A stretch of DNA of 9,220 bases from an uncultured Gemmiger sp. (GTDB lineage Bacteria; Bacillota; Clostridia; Oscillospirales; Ruminococcaceae), in contig CAUEKL010000081.1 of the NCBI GenBank assembly GCA_959018215.1, positions 1 to 9,220 of the forward strand, written 5' to 3'. Positions 5,523 through 9,220 of this stretch are shown one piece after another; positions within the stretch are counted from its first letter, which is position 1; every line of letters begins with the position of its first letter. A program made the position numbers and the translations under genes. A model generated the notes under the pieces. It did not search any database. It was not told where the DNA came from and was given only the letters and a program-made list of their open reading frames with translations.

Positions 5523-5662
5523 GGCTCCCCTGTGCAAGGGGAGCTGTCAGCGAAGCTGACTGAGGGGTTGTAAACCTGCTGTTATAACCCGTGAACGGGA
5601 AATCAGACAAGCATTCCAACCCCTCCGCCGCTGCGCGGCACCTCCCCTTGCACAGGGGAGGC
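5523..5662. repeat. 140-bp MITE-like palindromic element
   Basis: The two ends are imperfect inverted repeats of about 47 bp. Each end is itself made of two hairpins. On the left these are GCTCCCC/GGGGAGC (5524-5544) and GTCAGC/GCTGAC. On the right they are GCCGC/GCGGC and CCTCCCC/GGGGAGG (5641-5661). Where the two ends differ, the stem partners differ together. The shared GAGGGGTTG / CAACCCCTC flank the middle, which has a small CCCGT/ACGGG palindrome. No coding frame or transposase exists inside, so any mobility would be in trans. Flanking target duplication is not evident. Confidence 0.75.
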
Positions 5663-5690
5663 TCCCCCGCAGGAATTTTCAAATCCATTC

Positions 5691-5840
5691 CTTGCTCAGG
5701 CCCCCCAGGGCCTGAGTAGGCCGTCGTGAGGTGGCCGCACCGGGTCCAGGGTGTTTACACCCTGGTCGGCGTCCACCGCATCGAAACGGTGGGACTTTTC
5801 GCTTCCTTTTGGTCACAAAAGGAAGGACTCCCCGGCAGAC
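5691..5840. repeat. Multi-hairpin intergenic repeat, copy B (candidate structured RNA)
   Basis: Five consecutive stem-loops are visible. CTCAGGCCC (5695-5703) pairs with GGGCCTGAG (5708-5716) and extends outward with wobbles to 5691/5720. GGTG pairs with CACC (5730-5741). CCAGGGTG (5746-5753) pairs with CACCCTGG (5758-5765). CCACCG (5773-5778) pairs with CGGTGG (5787-5792). CTTCCTTTTG (5802-5811) pairs with CAAAAGGAAG (5816-5825). The last part matches copy A at the window start with pair-preserving changes. No protein or known RNA family is recognised. Confidence 0.65.
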
Positions 5841-5874
5841 GACCGTCCGCCAAGAAACAACGGGCAGACCAACT

Positions 5875-5916
5875 CCTCCGCCGCTGCGCGGCACCTCCCC
5901 TTACACAGGGGAGGCT
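5875..5916. repeat. Solo right end of the MITE-like element, copy 1
   Basis: These 42 bases match 5622-5663, the right end of the 140-bp element, with one difference in the hairpin loop (TTACACA instead of TTGCACA). The GCCGC/GCGGC and CCTCCCC/GGGGAGG hairpins are kept. No matching left end is present nearby. Confidence 0.75.
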
Positions 5917-5928
5917 TGAAGGAAAAGA

Positions 5929-5959
5929 GCGCGGCACCTCCCCTTGCACAGGGGAGGCT
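5929..5959. repeat. Solo right end of the MITE-like element, copy 2 (shorter)
   Basis: These 31 bases match the last part of the 140-bp element (5633-5663) exactly, including the CCTCCCC/GGGGAGG hairpin. It lies 12 bases after the other solo copy, making a small tandem cluster that ends just before the serS terminator. Confidence 0.75.
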
Positions 5960-5974
5960 CTCCCACAAGTAAAA

Positions 5975-6006
5975 CCAAAAAAGGCAGCCTCTTTCCGGGA
6001 CTGCCT
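5975..6006 (-). terminator. Intrinsic terminator of the parA-parB-serS operon
   Basis: On the minus strand AGGCAG (6006-6001) pairs with CTGCCT (5987-5982), extended by a U-G and a C-G pair, and is followed by a run of T residues overlapping 5982-5977. It is 28 bases past the serS stop. Confidence 0.8.
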
Positions 6007-6033
6007 CCAACCTGCCATTCTGCAGGGAAAAAA

Positions 6034-7344
6034 TCACTTCTTGTTGGTGGGCACCAGCACCGCCTTGCCGCCCATGTAGGGGCGCAGCACTTCGGGGATG
6101 GTCACGGTGCCGTCGGCCTGGTAGTGGTTCTCCAGGAAGGCGATGAGCATCCGCGGCGGGGCCACGCAGGTGTTGTTCAGGGTGTGGGCCAGCTGGGTCT
6201 TGCCGTTTTCGTCCTTGTAGCGGATGCGCAGGCGGCGGGCCTGGGCGTCGCCCAGGTTGGAGCAGCTGCACACCTCGAAGAACTTCTGCTGACGGGGGCT
6301 CCAGGCCTCGATGTCGCAGCTCTTGACCTTCAGGTCGGCCAGGTCGCCGGTGCAGCAGTCCAGCTGACGGACGGGGATCTCCAGGTTGCGGAACAGCTCC
6401 ACCGAGTTATGCCACAGCTTGTCGTACCAGACCATGCTGTCCTCGGGCTTGCAGACCACGATCATCTCCTGCTTTTCAAACTGGTGGATGCGGTAGACGC
6501 CGCGCTCCTCGATGCCGTGGGCCCCCTTCTCCTTGCGGAAGCAGGGAGAGTAGCTGGTCAAGGTCAGGGGCAGCTTGGTGCCGTCGATGACCTGGTCGAT
6601 GAACCGGCCGATCATGCTGTGCTCGCTGGTGCCGATGAGGTAGAGGTCCTCGCCCTCGATCTTGTACATCATGGCGTCCATCTCGGGGAAGGACATGACG
6701 CCCTGGACCACGTTGCCGTGGATCATGAAGGGCGGGATCACATAGGTAAAGCCCTTGTCGATCATGAAGTCACGGGCGTAGGCCAGCACCGCTTCATGCA
6801 GGCGGGCGATGTCGCCCAGCAGGTAGTAGAAGCCGTTGCCGGAGACGCGGCCGGCGGCGTCCAGGTCGATGCCGTCGAAGCTCTCCATGATATCCACATG
6901 GTACGGGATGGGATAATCGGGCACGGTGCACTCACCGAAGCGCTGCACTTCCACGTTGCAGCTGTCGTCGGGGCCCACGGGCACGCTGGGGTCCACCATC
7001 TGGGGAATGGTGTACATGATATCCCGGATCTTCACCTGCAGGTCGGCTTCCTTGGCTTCCAGTTCCTTCAGCCGGTCGGCCTGGGCGGTGACCTGGGCCT
7101 TCACGGCCTCGGCCTCGGCGGCCTTGGAGGGGTCCTTCTTGGCCTGACCCATGAGCATGCCGATCTGCTTGGACAGCTTGTTGCGGTTGGCACGCAGACC
7201 GTCGGCCTCGCTGATGGCGGCGCGGTACTCGGCGTCCAGGGCGATGACCTCATCCACCAGGGGCAGCTTCTGGTCCTGGAACTTCTTCTTGATGTTTTCC
7301 TTGACTTCATCGGGGTGCTCGCGCACAAAACGGATGTCTAACAT
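6034..7344 (-). CDS. serS: Seryl-tRNA synthetase
   Basis: The product has 436 residues, a normal SerRS length. It charges tRNA-Ser with serine in the cytoplasm. Residues 1-110 form the N-terminal arm with a long charged coiled coil (about 27-110) that grips the tRNA-Ser variable arm. The class II core follows, with motif 2 FRKEKGAHG...RGVYRIHQFEKQE (269-293) and motif 3 ending in PPRMLIAFLEN (396-406). The serine-site loop reads IGTSEHSM (237-244) instead of the PTAEVPLT seen in most bacteria. CTGDLADLKVKSCDIEAWSP (331-350) also recalls archaeal or eukaryotic-like SerRS. This second SerRS type is known in Clostridia. The ATG has AGGAG (7359-7355) about 10 bases upstream. It follows parB by 39 bases without a visible promoter or T-box leader, so it is probably the third gene of the parAB operon. 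Confidence 0.96.
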   Translation of the reverse strand: MLDIRFVREHPDEVKENIKKKFQDQKLPLVDEVIALDAEYRAAISEADGLRANRNKLSKQIGMLMGQAKKDPSKAAEAEAVKAQVTAQADRLKELEAKEADLQVKIRDIMYTIPQMVDPSVPVGPDDSCNVEVQRFGECTVPDYPIPYHVDIMESFDGIDLDAAGRVSGNGFYYLLGDIARLHEAVLAYARDFMIDKGFTYVIPPFMIHGNVVQGVMSFPEMDAMMYKIEGEDLYLIGTSEHSMIGRFIDQVIDGTKLPLTLTSYSPCFRKEKGAHGIEERGVYRIHQFEKQEMIVVCKPEDSMVWYDKLWHNSVELFRNLEIPVRQLDCCTGDLADLKVKSCDIEAWSPRQQKFFEVCSCSNLGDAQARRLRIRYKDENGKTQLAHTLNNTCVAPPRMLIAFLENHYQADGTVTIPEVLRPYMGGKAVLVPTNKK

Positions 7345-7383
7345 GATGCTTTCTCTCCTCTATGTTTTTTGTTGTCTGAGACT

Positions 7384-8271
7384 TTATTGCTGTTCGGGGT
7401 TGTAATGGCCCAGCAGGTCGGCGTAGCGGCGCAGCTGGTCGTCGGAATAGAAGTCGATGCGCAGGCTGCCTTTGCCGTTCTTGTAGTCCACATGGACCTC
7501 GCTGCCGGTGACCTCCTTGAGGGCGGCTTCCACCTCGGTGGCCAGCACCGAGCGGGTGAAGGCATCCACCGGCTTGGGCTCCTTGGGGGGCTTGGCCAGC
7601 TTGCGGCAGAGGGCTTCGGTCTGGCGGACGTTGAGATTCTTTTCCACCACCTGTTTGGCGGCGGCGGACATCATCTCGGCGGAAGGCAGGCCCAGCAGGG
7701 CCTTGGCGTGGCCGGTGCTCAGTTCGCCCCGGCGCACGGCCTGGCGCACATCGTCGGGCAGGCCCAGCAGGCGCAGGGTGTTGGTGATGGCGCTGCGGCT
7801 CTTGCCCAGGCGCATGGCGGCCTGTTCCTGGGTGAGGCCGTACTGGTCGATGAGGCGGCGGCAGCCCTCGGCCACCTCGATGGGGTCGAGGTCCTCCCGC
7901 TGGAGGTTTTCGATCAGGGCCAGGGCGGCGGCCTGTTCGTCGGTCACTTCCTTGACGATGACCGGCACCTCGTCCAGCCCGGCGATGCGGGCGGCCCGCC
8001 AGCGGCGCTCCCCGGCGATGATGATGTAGCCGGGCCCGGCCTTTTTGGGGCGCACGGCGATGGGCTGGAGCAGGCCGTTCTCGGTGATGGACTGGGCCAG
8101 GGCCGAGAGGGATTCGCCGTCAAAATTTTTGCGGGGCTGGTCGGGGTCGGGCTCGATCTCCCGCACCGGCAGGGTGGAAACCCCGCCGGAGGTGTCTTCT
8201 TCGGGCAGGTCGGCAAACAGGCTGTCCAGCCCGCGGCCCAGCCCGCCGATTTTCTTCTTGGACAAGGTCAT
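7384..8271 (-). CDS. parB: ParB/Spo0J chromosome-partitioning CTPase
   Basis: This 295-residue protein (from the ATG) has the ParB order: an N-terminal LGRGLDSLF peptide that contacts ParA, the IEPDPDQPRKNF region, the CTP-binding GLLQPI...IIAGERRWRAAR segment (87-95) and ENLQRE (121-126). A helix-turn-helix TQEQAAMRLGKSRSAITNTLRLLGLP (about 147-172) reads parS, and a C-terminal dimer domain ends the protein. ParB loads at parS, slides as a CTP clamp and recruits SMC. The start needs care. AAGGGGG abuts the ATG at 8271 with no spacing, whereas TTG at 8265 has a 6-base spacing and gives a start at SKKKIGGLGRGL. The gene begins 5 bases after the parA stop, so translation is probably coupled. 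A reading frame open to 8631 is an artefact overlapping parA. Confidence 0.95.
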   Translation of the reverse strand: MTLSKKKIGGLGRGLDSLFADLPEEDTSGGVSTLPVREIEPDPDQPRKNFDGESLSALAQSITENGLLQPIAVRPKKAGPGYIIIAGERRWRAARIAGLDEVPVIVKEVTDEQAAALALIENLQREDLDPIEVAEGCRRLIDQYGLTQEQAAMRLGKSRSAITNTLRLLGLPDDVRQAVRRGELSTGHAKALLGLPSAEMMSAAAKQVVEKNLNVRQTEALCRKLAKPPKEPKPVDAFTRSVLATEVEAALKEVTGSEVHVDYKNGKGSLRIDFYSDDQLRRYADLLGHYNPEQQ

Positions 8272-8276
8272 CCCCC

Positions 8277-9041
8277 TTATCGTTCGTTGTTCTGCAGAAA
8301 TTCCCGGGCCATGGCCATGTAGGCCTCGCTGCCCTTGCCGTTGGGTTCGTAGAAGTTGATGGGCATGCCGAAGCTGGGGGCTTCGGACAGGCGGACGGTG
8401 CGGGGCACCACGGTCTTGTAGACCTTGTCCCCGTAATACTTCTTGACCTGGGCCACCACCTGCATGGTCAGGTTGAGGCGCCCGGCGTACATGGTGAAGA
8501 GCACGCCCTCGATGTCCAGATACCGGTTGTACTTCTTGCGCACCGTTTTCAGGGTGTTCATCAGTTCGGACAGTCCTTCCAGGGCGTAATATTCGCACTG
8601 GATGGGGATGAGGACGGTGTCGCAGGCGCACAGACCGTTGACGGTGAGCAGGTCCAGGGAGGGCGGGCAGTCAATGAAGATGTAATCATACACCGGCACC
8701 ACCGGGGCCAGGACGCTGCGCAGACGGTTTTCCCGTCGGGGCAGGTTGACCAGTTCCACCGCCGCCCCGGCCAGCTGGGTGTTGGAGGGGAGCAGGTCGG
8801 CGTTGTAGTTGGTCTTGACGATGGCCTGCCGCACGTCCTCATCGTCGATGAGGCAGGTGTAGACGTTGGAACTGAGCTCATGCTTGGCAATGCCGTAGCC
8901 GGAGCTGGTGTTGCCCTGGGGGTCCAGGTCCACCACCAGCACCCGCTTGCCCAGTGCCGCCACACAGGACGACAGGTTGACACAGGTCGTGGTTTTGCCC
9001 ACGCCGCCTTTCTGGTTTGCGATGGCAACCACCTTAGCCAT
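8277..9041 (-). CDS. parA: ParA/Soj chromosome-partitioning ATPase
   Basis: The product has 254 residues, as expected for Soj. It carries the deviant Walker A KGGVGKTT (11-18), Walker A' VVDLDPQGN (36-44) and Walker B IFIDCPPS (121-128). The motif VRLSEAPSFGMPI near the C-terminus is typical of chromosomal ParA. It binds DNA as an ATP dimer and works with ParB-parS to separate origins; in Bacillus it also controls DnaA. There is no N-terminal HTH, which fits the chromosomal rather than the plasmid type Ia class. The ATG has a perfect AAGGAGGA (9056-9049) 7 bases away. The promoter and a parS-like site lie upstream, and parB follows after 5 bases. Confidence 0.97.
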   Translation of the reverse strand: MAKVVAIANQKGGVGKTTTCVNLSSCVAALGKRVLVVDLDPQGNTSSGYGIAKHELSSNVYTCLIDDEDVRQAIVKTNYNADLLPSNTQLAGAAVELVNLPRRENRLRSVLAPVVPVYDYIFIDCPPSLDLLTVNGLCACDTVLIPIQCEYYALEGLSELMNTLKTVRKKYNRYLDIEGVLFTMYAGRLNLTMQVVAQVKKYYGDKVYKTVVPRTVRLSEAPSFGMPINFYEPNGKGSEAYMAMAREFLQNNER

Positions 9042-9110
9042 TGGCAGATCCTCCTTGCAAAATCAAACTTGAACTGCCTGCCGGGGTGTGCCGGGGCGCG
9101 TTTTGAGGTT

Positions 9111-9139
9111 ATTATACCACAGGTGTGGTCCAATAGAAA
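9111..9139 (-). promoter_or_regulatory. parA: Promoter of the parA-parB-serS operon
   Basis: On the minus strand a perfect TATAAT (9116-9111) is preceded by TGG, an extended -10. A poor -35, TTTCTA (9139-9134), is 17 bases upstream. The RNA would start near 9104, leaving a leader of about 62 bases. Confidence 0.7.
9116..9129. promoter_or_regulatory. 14-bp inverted repeat in the parA promoter spacer
   Basis: ACCACA-GG-TGTGGT is a perfect 6-bp-arm palindrome lying between the -35 and -10 boxes and touching the -10. Its position suits a repressor operator. The protein that would bind is unknown. Confidence 0.45.
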
Positions 9140-9182
9140 GACTTCGGCGGCATTTTTGGCATTTTGGGAGGTTTTGGCCCTG

Positions 9183-9197
9183 TTTTGGGCCCCAAAA
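9183..9197. repeat. Palindrome TTTTGGG-C-CCCAAAA
   Basis: A perfect palindrome with 7-bp arms around one C. Its AAAA arm is shared with the adjacent parS-centred palindrome (9193-9218), so as RNA or cruciform the two structures exclude each other. Confidence 0.55.
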
Positions 9198-9213
9198 TGT
9201 TCCACGGGGAACA
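9198..9213. promoter_or_regulatory. parS-like ParB-binding site
   Basis: TGTTCCACGGGGAACA differs at one base (position 10, T to G) from the known parS form TGTTCCACGTGGAACA, and at three from the B. subtilis TGTTTCACGTGAAACA. It lies 157 bases upstream of parA. Flanking bases extend the palindrome to 11-bp arms (CAAAATGTTCC 9193-9203 / GGAACATTTTG 9208-9218). Binding by the local ParB is inferred from motif and position. Confidence 0.78.
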
Positions 9214-9220
9214 TTTTGCC

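Noticed and set aside
5523..5959. CRISPR array
   Set aside because: The repeated units are palindromic ends of unequal length with irregular spacing, and no cas gene is present.
5944..7341. 465-codon plus-strand open frame
   Set aside because: It is the mirror of serS, with repetitive Val/Leu/Asp/His content and no domain; serS motifs are unambiguous.
7369..8322. 317-codon plus-strand open frame
   Set aside because: Antisense to parB; no family features.

Overview
The window is about 60% G+C chromosomal DNA whose gene content and codon use look like a Gram-positive gut Clostridium relative, probably the Oscillospiraceae/Ruminococcaceae (Faecalibacterium, Gemmiger or Subdoligranulum type). 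This placement is inferred from the high-GC clostridial protein style, strong AGGAGG ribosome sites, the SerRS type and the palindromic intergenic repeats. No database was consulted.

Layout. Plus strand, 1-2352: one copy of a multi-hairpin intergenic repeat, a promoter with a terminator-like leader hairpin, a MATE efflux gene and a YczE-like membrane protein gene, ending in an intrinsic terminator. Plus strand, 2414-3877: a separate operon with its own extended -10 promoter. It holds a radical SAM/SPASM enzyme whose stop codon overlaps the start of a 22-codon gene, a second almost identical 22-codon gene, and a terminator. The two peptides differ at one residue and end in a Cys-Ala-Thr-Cys segment. 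Together they look like a minimal RiPP (ribosomally made, post-translationally modified peptide) system, and this is the main discovery candidate. Plus strand, 4055-5048: a TatD-family metal hydrolase with a GTG start and its own terminator.

Minus strand, 5111-5450: tRNA-Met(CAT) then tRNA-Glu(TTC), from a perfect TTGACA-17-TATAAT promoter to an intrinsic terminator, with a 19-bp inverted repeat in the spacer between them. Region 5451-6033 has no gene. It holds a 140-bp MITE-like palindromic element, two solo copies of its right end, a second copy of the multi-hairpin repeat, and the serS terminator.

Minus strand, 9220-6034: a parS-like site, a promoter, then parA (soj), parB (spo0J) and serS packed as one operon. 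ParA, ParB and parS form the chromosome-partitioning system, and in Firmicutes this set normally lies near oriC, so the window is probably origin-proximal.
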